Shown here piece after piece: positions 17,401 through 23,920 of a stretch of DNA of 28,672 bases. The stretch is from NCBI GenBank assembly GCA_903903715.1, contig CAIUZX010000158.1:1-28672 (forward strand), given 5' to 3'. The translations under genes were made by a program, and so were the position numbers. Position 1 is the stretch's first letter. The number at the start of each line of letters is the position of its first letter. Under the pieces are notes generated by a model. That model had not been told where the DNA came from and made no database searches. It was given only the letters and a program-made list of their open reading frames with translations. The DNA comes from an uncultured Caulobacterales bacterium. Lineage in GTDB: Bacteria; Pseudomonadota; Alphaproteobacteria; Caulobacterales; Caulobacteraceae.

Positions 17401-17856
17401 GCGCCCAGATACAAACAGCGGATTGATGGGGCCGTCGGGACCGCCGGACAAAAGGATGAGCCCCTCGCTGCGCGCGACGACGTCTTCCCAGGCCACGCAA
17501 GCCTCGGTCTCCATCGACGAGGAGACAAAGGCATGCGACGACAGCGCCATGAGGTTCAGCCATCCTGCCTCGGACTTGGCGATCAGGGTGATCGTCGGCG
17601 CCCTCGCCCAACGCTCCTCCCCCCGTGCGCCGATCCCAGACACAGGCAGCGCGCACCCGATCAGGGGCTGAACGCCCTTGTCCTTAAGGATCTGGGAAAT
17701 TTCGAGCGCGCCGAAGAGATTTGCGCGATCCGACAGACCCACCGCAGGCATGTCATTCGCCAGCGAAAGGCCGGCGAGATCATAGGGCTTGATCGCCCCT
17801 TCGAGGAGCGAATAGGCGGAGCGGACCCTTAAGTGCACAAAGTCCGCAACAGCCAT
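14437..17856 (-). CDS. dnaE: DNA polymerase III subunit alpha (DnaE1)
   Basis: The 1139-aa replicative DNA polymerase catalytic subunit. It begins with the PHP domain (FVHLRVRSAYSLLEGAI, about 6-22). The palm carries GPGRGSGAGSLVAYAL and PDFDIDFC (about 400-407), with catalytic Asp at 401 and 403. The third acidic residue is in SAGLVKFDFLGLKTL. GYGFNKSHAAAYA and the C-terminal OB-fold follow (RMAGVVRRRQERPSQSGEKF, about 910-980). It is dnaE1-like rather than the error-prone DnaE2/ImuC: it is of replicative length and is not beside imuA/imuB. The ATG at 17854-17856 has GGAGGG four bases upstream. ATG 17868 and TTG 17871 overlap that site and are rejected. It begins 46 bp after the sidA-like gene. 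Confidence 0.97.
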   Translation of the reverse strand: MAVADFVHLRVRSAYSLLEGAIKPYDLAGLSLANDMPAVGLSDRANLFGALEISQILKDKGVQPLIGCALPVSGIGARGEERWARAPTITLIAKSEAGWLNLMALSSHAFVSSSMETEACVAWEDVVARSEGLILLSGGPDGPINPLFVSGREAEGFAALAQMQAVFGDRFYVELQRHGLAHEAAAEPFLVRYAYEYGAPLVATNDVYFSTAQMHSPHDALLCISDSAFLGQDERRRVTVEHRFKTAAEMRETFADLPEACDNTIEIARRCAFLVSKRDPILPSFPTGQGRTEVEELAHQAREGLKQRLQGRELAAPQEEYDARLERELSVIGTMGFPGYFLIVSDFIKWAKAHGIPVGPGRGSGAGSLVAYALTITNLDPLRFGLLFERFLNPERVSMPDFDIDFCQERREEVISYVQQRYGVDRVAQIITFGTLQARAVLRDVGRVMQLPLGMVDRLAKMVPNNPANPVTLAQAIELEPRLKEARRDDDSVARLLETALHLEGLFRNASTHAAGVVIGDRPLTELTPLYQDPRSELPATQYNMKWVESAGLVKFDFLGLKTLTVLDRALKHLARRGAAVDLDSLALDDQATYALLASGQTIGVFQLESQGMRDTLRKLRCSTIEEITALISLYRPGPMDNIDTYVDRKFGRAALDMLHPSLEPILKETYGVIIYQEQVMQIAQVLSGYSLGEADLLRRAMGKKKKEEMDFQKARFVAGASERGVDPAQADFIFELVAKFAGYGFNKSHAAAYAMIAYQTGWLKANQPVEFFAASMSLDISNTDKLAVFYQDAKRFGVSVSPPDINRSGADFDVEDGCVLYALGAVRNVGVEAVRHVTEVRAAGGPYADLFDFVERIDPRILNKRALENLARAGAFDRIHPNRAQILAASDVLMGHAQSLSADRAAAQESLFGDSSVVRPRLPAVEPWTGPEQLDEELAAVGFYLTGHPLEDMGEVMRRKRVVLAAEAVERAEAGDTAFRMAGVVRRRQERPSQSGEKFAYATLSDPTGEFEVMVLPEALRRHRDLLEPGKAVMIKIRAKLREGEVRFYADDVELMDKAMENAVSGMRVHVTPDPAVLIGVRRRLDAARSERGGELILVAGLGAGREVEVKLPGRFSLDASVRGALKSVAGVVHLEDV

Positions 17857-17902
17857 CCCGCCCTCCATCAACGATATAGGTCAGAGCGATACCCCGAGTC
17901 CG

Positions 17903-17992
17903 TCAGCCCACCATGCGCGCGAATTCAACAACCATCCAGATGAAGCTGGCGACCGAGCCGAGGGCGAGGCTTTCGCGCGCGAACTGAAGCAT
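17903..17992 (-). CDS. sidA: SidA-like SOS-induced cell division inhibitor (29 aa)
   Basis: A 29-codon ORF with ATG at 17990-17992, TGA at 17903-17905, and GGGAG eight bases upstream of the start. The peptide begins MLQFARES, has a hydrophobic core LALGSVASFIWMVV (about 9-22) that could span the inner membrane, and ends EFARMVG. Established knowledge: Caulobacter crescentus SidA is a 29-residue inner-membrane peptide, repressed by LexA and induced by DNA damage, which blocks division by acting on FtsW (with FtsN). The exact length, the membrane segment and the LexA boxes directly upstream together support orthology. It lies between lolD and dnaE. The homology call comes from recall and features, not an alignment. 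A chance short ORF is the alternative. Confidence 0.82.
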   Translation of the reverse strand: MLQFARESLALGSVASFIWMVVEFARMVG

Positions 17993-18017
17993 GAGCAGGT
18001 CTCCCAAGTCGAAGCGT

Positions 18018-18032
18018 GTTCCCGATATGTTC
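18018..18032 (-). promoter_or_regulatory. LexA operator (SOS box), perfect alphaproteobacterial form
   Basis: The plus strand reads GTTC-CCGATAT-GTTC, an exact GTTC-N7-GTTC direct repeat, which is the established alphaproteobacterial LexA consensus (GAAC-N7-GAAC on the coding strand here). It lies 26 nt upstream of the sidA-like ATG, where LexA would block transcription initiation or early elongation. The core promoter could not be resolved. TTGCCA upstream is a possible -35, but its -10 partner (TAGGAA at 17 nt) is weak. Confidence 0.78.
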
Positions 18033-18034
18033 CT

Positions 18035-18049
18035 ATTCGCGTTTTGTTC
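18035..18049 (-). promoter_or_regulatory. Second, imperfect LexA box
   Basis: The plus strand has ATTC-GCGTTTT-GTTC, one mismatch from GTTC-N7-GTTC, starting 2 nt beyond the perfect box. Two neighbouring half-site pairs suggest cooperative or tighter LexA repression of the sidA-like gene. With a single degenerate half-site this could also be coincidence. Confidence 0.4.
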
Positions 18050-18089
18050 TCATGGCAAGGGTCTTTTTATGCGCCTCGCGGGTTGCTCA

Positions 18090-18785
18090 TCAATTTTCCC
18101 TGGGAACCAAACGACCGTCCTGTAGCGCGAAGACGCGGTCCATATAGGCGGTCAGTTCGAGGTTGTGGGTGGCCACCAGGGCCGTTGTCCCCTCGGCCTT
18201 CACCAGCGCCTGCAGATCATCGAGCACGACTTTCGACGTCGCGTGGTCGAGATTGCCGGTCGGCTCGTCGGCAAGGATCACCCCCGGTCGGTTGGCCAGG
18301 GCCCGTGCGATGGCGACCCTCTGTTGTTCACCGCCCGAGAGTTGGGCCGGCTGGTGATCGAGGCGCTGCCCGAGACCCAACCGGGTCAATAGTTCCTGTG
18401 CTCGCTCCGTCGCGACGCCGCGGGAACGCCCGGCGATCAGCATCGGCAGCGCCACATTGTCGAGGGCGCCGAACTCCGGCAGCAGGTGGTGGAACTGGTA
18501 TACAAAGCCGATCCGGTGGAGGCGCAGCGCCGTCCGTCCCGCATCGTCCAGAGCGGAACAGTTGCGGCCGTCGATCCAGATCTCTCCGGAACTGGGCGCC
18601 TCGAGGAGGCCTGCGGCGTGCAGCAATGACGACTTGCCCGAGCCGGAGGGGCCTATCAAGCCCACGATCTCGCCTGGAACAAGATCAAGGTCCACCGCCC
18701 GCAGCACATCAAGGGTGCGGTTATCTCCCACCCGATATTGACGGGAGATCGCGCGGAGCGACAGGATCGGCGTCGCCTCACTCAT
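18090..18785 (-). CDS. lolD: Lipoprotein-releasing system ATP-binding protein LolD
   Basis: A 231-aa ABC ATPase that powers extraction of outer-membrane lipoproteins from the inner membrane for transfer to LolA. The Walker A GPSGSGKSS is at about 45-53. The Q-loop YQFHHLLPEFGALDNVALPM carries the residues typical of the LolD/MacB family. The signature LSGGEQQRVAIARAL, Walker B VILADEPTGNLD and H-loop VATHN follow in order. The ATG at 18783-18785 overlaps the upstream permease stop (ATGAGTGA), the tight coupling usual for this pair. A TTG at 18800 would add five residues. No clear terminator is visible downstream before the sidA promoter region. Confidence 0.96.
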   Translation of the reverse strand: MSEATPILSLRAISRQYRVGDNRTLDVLRAVDLDLVPGEIVGLIGPSGSGKSSLLHAAGLLEAPSSGEIWIDGRNCSALDDAGRTALRLHRIGFVYQFHHLLPEFGALDNVALPMLIAGRSRGVATERAQELLTRLGLGQRLDHQPAQLSGGEQQRVAIARALANRPGVILADEPTGNLDHATSKVVLDDLQALVKAEGTTALVATHNLELTAYMDRVFALQDGRLVPREN

Positions 18786-20088
18786 AGCGCAGCGCCTCAA
18801 CAGGATCGAGCCGGGAGGCCTGCCAGGCGGGAAGGATGGCGGCGACGAGGCTCATCAGAATGGACCAACCAAGCACCAGCGCCACTTCGCCTGGCTCCAC
18901 CTTGGCCGGCAGCCTCGGCAGAAAATAGGTCTCAGGCGCAAATACGCTCACGCCAGTCAGATGCTCGACCAGGGTCTGGATAGGATCGATATAGATACAG
19001 AACAGCGTGCCGAACAAAAGGCCGCAGGCGGCGCCCGACAATCCGATCGCCGCGCCCACCATCAGGAACACCCGTAGGATCGCCGCACGGCCCGCGCCGA
19101 TGGTGCGCAGGATCGCCACGTCTCGCCCCTTGTTCTTCACCAGCATGATGAGGCCGGTAATGATATTGAGCATGGCGATGGCGACCACGATCATCAGGAT
19201 GATGCGCATGGCGACCCGCTCAACCTGCAGCGCATTAAAGAAGGCGTGGTTCTCATCGCGCCAGTCGGTCAGCACCACGCCGGGCCCCGCCGCCGCGGCG
19301 ATGGCGGGCTTCAGCGCGTCGATGTGATCAGCGTCGTCGAGGTTCACCTCGATCAGGTCTACGCTGTCCCCTCGCCCGAACAACAGCTGCGCCTGTTCAA
19401 GGGGCATATAGATGAAGGCGGCGTCGTATTGGGTGAGCCCGACATTGAATACGCCGCCGATGGTGTAGTCCTTGCGCCGGGGCGTTGTCCCGAACGGAGT
19501 GGAGGCGCCGCTGGGGGAAACGACGCTGACGCTGTCCCCGGCCCGGACGGACAGGCGACTGGACATACCGGCGCCCATCAAGATGATTTCACCCCCGTCC
19601 TCACCCTCGCCGTATCCCTTGAGCGAACCGTCCTTGATATTGTGCGCAATCAGGACCGATCCCCTGACATCTTCAGCCCTGACGCCGCGCACCACAGCGC
19701 CGGTGACTTGTCCCGGCCCCATGACCAGAGCCTGCGCCTGCACGACCGGCATCACCTGAACCACACCGGGCACGGCCTTCAACCGCGCGATCAGGCCGTC
19801 CCGCGTTGGCGACGCCGTTCCCGGCCCCTGGACATAGATGTGGCCATTGAAGCCGACCATCCGGGACACAATTTCCGATCGAAAGCCGTTCATCACCGAC
19901 ATGACGATGATCAGAGCGGCGACAGCCAAGGTTACGGCGGTAAAGCTGATCCCGGCGATCAGGGCGATGCCCCCATTCTTTCGCCTGGCCTTGAGATATC
20001 GAAAGGCCAGCGCCCGCTCCCACGTCCCAAAAGGCGTACCGAGCGACTTGGCCGCAGCGCCTTCAGCTATGGGACGGTTCGTGGTCAT
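18778..20088 (-). CDS. lolC: Lipoprotein-releasing ABC transporter permease (LolC/LolE family)
   Basis: A 436-aa permease with the LolC/E topology. The N-terminal cytosolic segment ends in ERALAFRYLKARRKNGGIAL, followed by one membrane helix (about 40-66, IALIAGISFTAVTLAVAALI). A large periplasmic domain (about 70-300) comes next, then three C-terminal helices with the FtsX-like LVKNKGRDVAILRTIGAG motif and RLDPVEALRYE at the end, which docks on LolD. Only one permease gene is next to lolD, as in many alphaproteobacteria. The complex may therefore use a homodimer rather than the LolC-LolE heterodimer, but a second gene elsewhere cannot be ruled out. The ATG overlaps the proS stop (ATGA). Confidence 0.94.
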   Translation of the reverse strand: MTTNRPIAEGAAAKSLGTPFGTWERALAFRYLKARRKNGGIALIAGISFTAVTLAVAALIIVMSVMNGFRSEIVSRMVGFNGHIYVQGPGTASPTRDGLIARLKAVPGVVQVMPVVQAQALVMGPGQVTGAVVRGVRAEDVRGSVLIAHNIKDGSLKGYGEGEDGGEIILMGAGMSSRLSVRAGDSVSVVSPSGASTPFGTTPRRKDYTIGGVFNVGLTQYDAAFIYMPLEQAQLLFGRGDSVDLIEVNLDDADHIDALKPAIAAAAGPGVVLTDWRDENHAFFNALQVERVAMRIILMIVVAIAMLNIITGLIMLVKNKGRDVAILRTIGAGRAAILRVFLMVGAAIGLSGAACGLLFGTLFCIYIDPIQTLVEHLTGVSVFAPETYFLPRLPAKVEPGEVALVLGWSILMSLVAAILPAWQASRLDPVEALRYE

Positions 20089-21404
20089 CCAGCGATCGCC
20101 GCCAGGGCTTCGGTCATCGGCAGGGTGCGGCGCTCTCCGGTCGCGCGGCGCTTCAGTTCGACCACGCCGTCCGCGACGCCCTTCGGCCCGACGACCAACT
20201 GCCAGGGCAGGCCGATCAGATCCATGGTGGCGAACTTGGCGCCCGCCCGCTCAGCCGTGTCATCCAGCAAGGGATCCTTGCCCGCCGCCTTCAGCGCCGA
20301 ATAGGCCTCGGCGCACACAGCATCGACTGCGGCGTCACCTGGTCGCATGTTGATGATCCCGACGTCGAAGGGCGCGACGCTGTCCGGCCAGATGATCCCG
20401 GCGTCGTCATGGCTCGCCTCGATGATCGCGCCGAGCAACCGCGAGACGCCGACGCCGTAGGACCCCATCTGGATGGGACGCTCGACGCCGTCGGGGCCGG
20501 CGACATTGGCCTTCATCGCCTTTGAGTATTTCTCGCCGAAGAAGAAAATGTGACCAACCTCGATGCCGCGCGCCGAAAGACGCTTATCCTCGGGCGCCTC
20601 GGCTTCGAATCTCTTCTGATCGTGCATCTCTTCCGTGGCGGCATAAAGGCGAGTGCGCGCGTCCACGAGGGGCTGGAGATCCCCGTCCCAGTCAAGGTCG
20701 ATCCCTGGCGCCGGCATGTCGACGAGATCCTTGTGGCAGAACACGGCGCTCTCCCCGGTCTCCGCCAGAATGATGAACTCGTGGCTGAGATCGCCGCCAA
20801 TTGGGCCAGTGTCGGCGCGCATGGGCACGGCCTTCAGACCCATCCGGTCGAACAGGTTGAGATAGGCGACGAACATCTTGTTGTAGGAACGGACCGCCCC
20901 TGCTTCGTCAACGTCGAAGCCATAGGCGTCCTTCATCAGGAATTCGCGGCCGCGCATAACGCCGAAGCGCGGGCGCTGCTCGTCCCGGAACTTCCACTGG
21001 ATGTGATAGAGGATTTTGGGCAGGTCCTTGTAGGACCGGACCGACGCACGGACGATCTCGGTGATCATCTCCTCGTTCGTCGGGCCATACAGCATCTCGC
21101 GCTCGTGGCGGTCGCGGATGCGCAGCATTTCCTGTCCGTAGTCGTCATATCGACCACTCTCCCGCCACAGATCTGCGAGTTGGAGGGTCGGCATCAGAAG
21201 TTCGACGGCCCCCGCCCGGTCCATCTCTTCGCGGACGATCTGCTCGATCTTCTTCAGGACGCGAAAGCCGAGCGGCAGCCAGGCGTAAATGCCCGCAGCC
21301 TCTTGCCGGATCATGCCCGCCCGCAACATCAGGCGATGCGAGACGATCTGCGCCTCGGAGGGATTTTCCTTCAGGACGGGCAGAAAAAAGCGCGACAGGC
21401 GCAT
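20085..21404 (-). CDS. proS: Proline--tRNA ligase (short alphaproteobacterial type)
   Basis: A 439-aa class II synthetase that charges tRNA-Pro. Motif 1 surrounds GFRVLKKIEQIVREEMDRAG, motif 2 is WKFRDEQRPRFGVMRGREFL (about 137-156), and motif 3 is GSYGVGVSRLLGA (about 314-326). YGPTNEEMITEI and TGPIGGDLSHEFIILAETGE are bacterial-type ProRS motifs. E. coli ProRS is 572 aa with a large editing insertion between motifs 2 and 3. Here that stretch is only a short remnant (about residues 220-280), as known for Rhodopseudomonas palustris. A C-terminal anticodon-binding domain follows (FDVGIINM onward). The ATG at 21402-21404 has GGAGG upstream, and the next two genes are coupled to it. Confidence 0.97.
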   Translation of the reverse strand: MRLSRFFLPVLKENPSEAQIVSHRLMLRAGMIRQEAAGIYAWLPLGFRVLKKIEQIVREEMDRAGAVELLMPTLQLADLWRESGRYDDYGQEMLRIRDRHEREMLYGPTNEEMITEIVRASVRSYKDLPKILYHIQWKFRDEQRPRFGVMRGREFLMKDAYGFDVDEAGAVRSYNKMFVAYLNLFDRMGLKAVPMRADTGPIGGDLSHEFIILAETGESAVFCHKDLVDMPAPGIDLDWDGDLQPLVDARTRLYAATEEMHDQKRFEAEAPEDKRLSARGIEVGHIFFFGEKYSKAMKANVAGPDGVERPIQMGSYGVGVSRLLGAIIEASHDDAGIIWPDSVAPFDVGIINMRPGDAAVDAVCAEAYSALKAAGKDPLLDDTAERAGAKFATMDLIGLPWQLVVGPKGVADGVVELKRRATGERRTLPMTEALAAIAG

Positions 21405-21422
21405 GGGACCTCCGAAACCATC

Positions 21423-21468
21423 GCATCGTTGCGGAAAAGTGGTTCCCGGCTATCCGGGACAACGATGC
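21423..21468. repeat. Palindromic intergenic element upstream of proS
   Basis: GCATCGTTG (21423-21431) and CAACGATGC (21460-21468) are perfect 9-bp inverted arms. Between them lies a second perfect hairpin, TCCCGG-CTAT-CCGGGA (21444-21459), with CGGAAAAGTGGT filling the left side. The compact double hairpin and the GGAAAAGTGG core resemble short palindromic elements dispersed in alphaproteobacterial genomes. That is an impression; copy number cannot be seen in one window, and I find no second copy here. In the proS transcript it could also act as a structured 5' leader. Confidence 0.5.
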
Positions 21469-21474
21469 ATAATC

Positions 21475-21505
21475 AAAAAACGCGAGGGCCGACATAACCT
21501 CTCGC
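21475..21505 (-). terminator. Rho-independent terminator after the DUF1467 gene
   Basis: On the minus strand GCGAG-A-GG pairs with CC-CTCGC around a 9-nt loop (seven pairs, one bulged A) and is followed by G and six T residues (A-run at 21475-21480 on the plus strand). It lies 44 nt beyond the DUF1467 gene stop, so it should end the birA-coaX-rnj-mce-DUF1467 transcript and separate it from proS. Confidence 0.6.
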
Positions 21506-21549
21506 TCACGGGCTTGGCAATGCGTCCGCAACAGCGGGCGCCTTCTGTT

Positions 21550-21789
21550 TCAGAGGCGGATCAGGTGAAAGGTGTAAGTCATCCAGACGCCTGCCGTGAT
21601 GATCGCCGTCACCCAGCTCGTGGTGATCACCTTCTTCTTCAGGTTCGGATTGACCGGCGCGCCGGGGTCGTGCCCGAGCTCAGGCGCTGTGCCGGACTCC
21701 ACATGATTGCGGACACCGAGCGGCAGGATAGCGAACAGCACCATCCACCAGGTGATGAAGTAGATCGACAGGGTCCAGACCAGATCCAT
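21550..21789 (-). CDS. DUF1467 family small membrane protein
   Basis: A 79-aa protein with two predicted membrane helices. One is at about 4-26 (VWTLSIYFITWWMVLFAILP) and one at about 55-77 (ITTSWVTAIITAGVWMTYTF). A polar loop between them contains GVRNHVESGTAPELGHDPGA and ends in PNLKKKV. The pattern LPLGVR plus HDPGAP-NPNLKKK matches DUF1467, an alphaproteobacterial family of unknown function usually found next to mce. The ATG at 21787-21789 lies 3 bp after the mce stop, so the two are probably co-transcribed. No catalytic residues are evident, and I do not assign a function. Confidence 0.88.
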   Translation of the reverse strand: MDLVWTLSIYFITWWMVLFAILPLGVRNHVESGTAPELGHDPGAPVNPNLKKKVITTSWVTAIITAGVWMTYTFHLIRL

Positions 21790-21792
21790 CGT

Positions 21793-22215
21793 CTAATGTG
21801 CGCCCTTCGGCGCCTCCATCAGCTCGATCAACACACCGCCCATATCCTTGGGATGGACGAAGATCACCGGCGTTCCGTGCGCGCCGATGCGCGGCTCCCC
21901 CGTGCCGAGCACCGTCGCGCCCTTGGCTCGCATGTCATCGCGGGCGGCGATGATGTCCTCGACCTCGAAGCAGACATGATGCTGACCGCCCTTGGGGTTT
22001 TTGGTGAGAAAGGCGTGGATGGGAGAGGCGTCGCCATAGGGCTCGATCAGTTCGATCTGACTGTTGGGCAGATTGACGAAGCACACCCACACGCCCTGCT
22101 CCGGCATCGCCCACTTGTCGGTGATCGAGGTCGCGCCCAGCACGTCGCGATAGAGCTTGACGGACTCTTCAATCGAGGGCGTCGCGACGCCGATATGGTT
22201 CAGCTTGCCAATCAT
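21793..22215 (-). CDS. mce: Methylmalonyl-CoA epimerase
   Basis: A 140-aa vicinal-oxygen-chelate (glyoxalase-fold) enzyme that interconverts the 2R and 2S epimers of methylmalonyl-CoA on the route from propionyl-CoA to succinyl-CoA. LNHIGVATPSIEES supplies the first metal His (H7), GQHHVCFEVEDI the second (H80), and LIELMEAPK the terminal Glu (E131). QIELIEP in the middle is conserved in the family. The ATG at 22213-22215 has GGAGGG seven bases upstream. It is linked to rnj (25-bp gap) and the DUF1467 gene (3 bp), a conserved alphaproteobacterial neighbourhood with no obvious metabolic link to RNase J. Confidence 0.95.
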   Translation of the reverse strand: MIGKLNHIGVATPSIEESVKLYRDVLGATSITDKWAMPEQGVWVCFVNLPNSQIELIEPYGDASPIHAFLTKNPKGGQHHVCFEVEDIIAARDDMRAKGATVLGTGEPRIGAHGTPVIFVHPKDMGGVLIELMEAPKGAH

Positions 22216-22240
22216 TCAAAGTCCCTCCGCAAAGCCCGCA

Positions 22241-23920
22241 TCACGTCCGAACGACGATCGTCTCGACCACGGGCCTGCGTTCCCAGAGCCGGTACGCCGT
22301 CTTCTTTACCGTCCTCGACACACAGGCCTCAACCGCCGAATCATCGTCTCGTTCGGCCTTTTCCAGACGATTGAGCGCTGCCTCAATGGCGTCGGCGAGA
22401 TCGTCAAGAGCGTCTTCCAAAGGATTGTCCGCATCGCCAGGAAGCCCGATGGACCGGATCTCAAGGCCGTCGGCCAGACGACCTCGCTTGTCGAGCACGA
22501 TCGAGACGATCAGCACCCCGTTGTGAGCTGCGTGCCGACGCTCGCGCAGAGGCTCGCTGTTCTCCGGCGTCAGCACGCCGCCGTCGAGGAACAAACGGCC
22601 GTTCGGCACCTCATCGATAATCTCAGCACGTCCCGGCGCCAGGCGCACCATATCCCCGTTACGCGGCGCGATCTGTTGCGGCACCTGCAAGTCCCGCGCG
22701 AAGGCCTTGTGCTCCAGAAGGTGACGACGCTCGCCGTGGGTCGGGATGGCGATGGTGGGGCGCGCCCACGCGTACATCTGCGCCAGTTCATCGCGGCAGG
22801 GGTGTCCGGAAACGTGAATCCCCGGGTGATCGCGGTCGGTATAAAGTCTCACTCCGCGGTCAGCGAGCCGGTTCTGCAGGTTGCGGATGGCGATCTCATT
22901 GCCCGGAATGACTCGGCTTGAGAAGACGCAGGAGTCGCCCTGACCGAGGGTGACCTGTGGATGGTCGCCTGCCGCGACGCGGGACAGCGCCGCGCGAGGC
23001 TCGCCCTGACTTCCGGTACACAGATAAAGGATCTTGTCCGAGGGGAAGTACCCCGCCTCCTTCTCAGTCACGAAGGCCTGAACATCCGACAACAGACCGA
23101 CGGACTTGGCCGCCGCGGCCATGCGATGCATCGAGCGCCCGAGCAGGCACACACGCCGGTCCGCCGCCTCGGCCGCCCGGATCACACTGTCCATCCGCGC
23201 CACGTTGGACGCGAAACAGCCGACCGCAACCTTTCCGCTCAGTCCGCTGATCAGGCTGGTGAGGGCCTTGCGAACATCGGCCTCCGATCCCGCCTCCCCC
23301 TCCACGAACACATTCGTGGAATCACAGACCATGGCCAGCACGCCTTCGTCGCCGAGGCGGGTCAGGGCGGCGCTGTCGGTCTTCTCCCCCAGCAGAGGAT
23401 CTGGATCGATCTTCCAGTCACCCGTGTGCAAGATCGTGCCCAAGGGTGTGCGAATGGCGAGGCCATTTGGCTCAGGGATTGAATGGGTTAGGGTGATCAG
23501 CTCAAGATCGAATGGGCCGAGGGAAAATCGTCCGTTAAGCGGCACCTCGGTAATATCGACGTCTTTGAGAAGACCCGCGTCACGGAGCTTCTCGCGGATC
23601 AGAAAGGCGGTGAACGGCGTCGCAAACAGGGGCGCCTTCAGGCGGGACCAGAGCCAGGGCAACGCCCCGATGTGGTCTTCGTGCGCATGTGTCAGCACGA
23701 TGCCGAGGAGATCGTCCACATGCTCCTCCAGAAAAGCCGGGTCAGGCATGATGATCTCGACGCCCGGCGTCGTCAGGTCGCCGAACGTTACGCCGAGGTC
23801 GACCACGATCCATTTGCGCGCGTGCGGGGGACCATAGCCGTAGAGATTGAAGTTCATTCCGATTTCGTTCGAACCGCCGAGCGGTAGAAACACGAGTTCG
23901 GCGTCGTTCGAACGGCTCAT
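22241..23920 (-). CDS. rnj: Ribonuclease J
   Basis: A 559-aa metallo-beta-lactamase/beta-CASP nuclease with 5'-3' exonuclease and endonuclease activity in RNA processing and decay. LVFLPLGGSNEIGMNFNLYG is the N-terminal strand. The zinc motif HAHEDH is at about 78-83, and GTILHTGDWKIDPDP carries the next His and Asp ligands. The beta-CASP domain has VCDSTNVFVEGEAGSE, CLLGRSMHRM, YLCTGSQGEP and HVSGHPCRDELAQMY, followed by IPTHGERRHLLEH. A C-terminal domain of about 120 residues ends the protein. The ATG at 23918-23920 overlaps the coaX stop (ATGA). Confidence 0.96.
   Translation of the reverse strand: MSRSNDAELVFLPLGGSNEIGMNFNLYGYGPPHARKWIVVDLGVTFGDLTTPGVEIIMPDPAFLEEHVDDLLGIVLTHAHEDHIGALPWLWSRLKAPLFATPFTAFLIREKLRDAGLLKDVDITEVPLNGRFSLGPFDLELITLTHSIPEPNGLAIRTPLGTILHTGDWKIDPDPLLGEKTDSAALTRLGDEGVLAMVCDSTNVFVEGEAGSEADVRKALTSLISGLSGKVAVGCFASNVARMDSVIRAAEAADRRVCLLGRSMHRMAAAAKSVGLLSDVQAFVTEKEAGYFPSDKILYLCTGSQGEPRAALSRVAAGDHPQVTLGQGDSCVFSSRVIPGNEIAIRNLQNRLADRGVRLYTDRDHPGIHVSGHPCRDELAQMYAWARPTIAIPTHGERRHLLEHKAFARDLQVPQQIAPRNGDMVRLAPGRAEIIDEVPNGRLFLDGGVLTPENSEPLRERRHAAHNGVLIVSIVLDKRGRLADGLEIRSIGLPGDADNPLEDALDDLADAIEAALNRLEKAERDDDSAVEACVSRTVKKTAYRLWERRPVVETIVVRT

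Noticed and set aside
16138..17832. 564-codon open frame on the plus strand opposite dnaE
   Set aside because: It is the antisense shadow of dnaE in a GC-rich genome. The residues are biased to Arg/His/Gln with no domain pattern, and the minus strand encodes an intact polymerase.
17857..17902. Possible -10 element (CCTATATC) just upstream of dnaE
   Set aside because: No -35 at acceptable spacing, and the implied start site would fall in the ribosome binding site.
18050..18089. Terminator after lolD
   Set aside because: The GC-rich bases and a short A/T run do not form a convincing stem followed by a U-tract on the minus strand.
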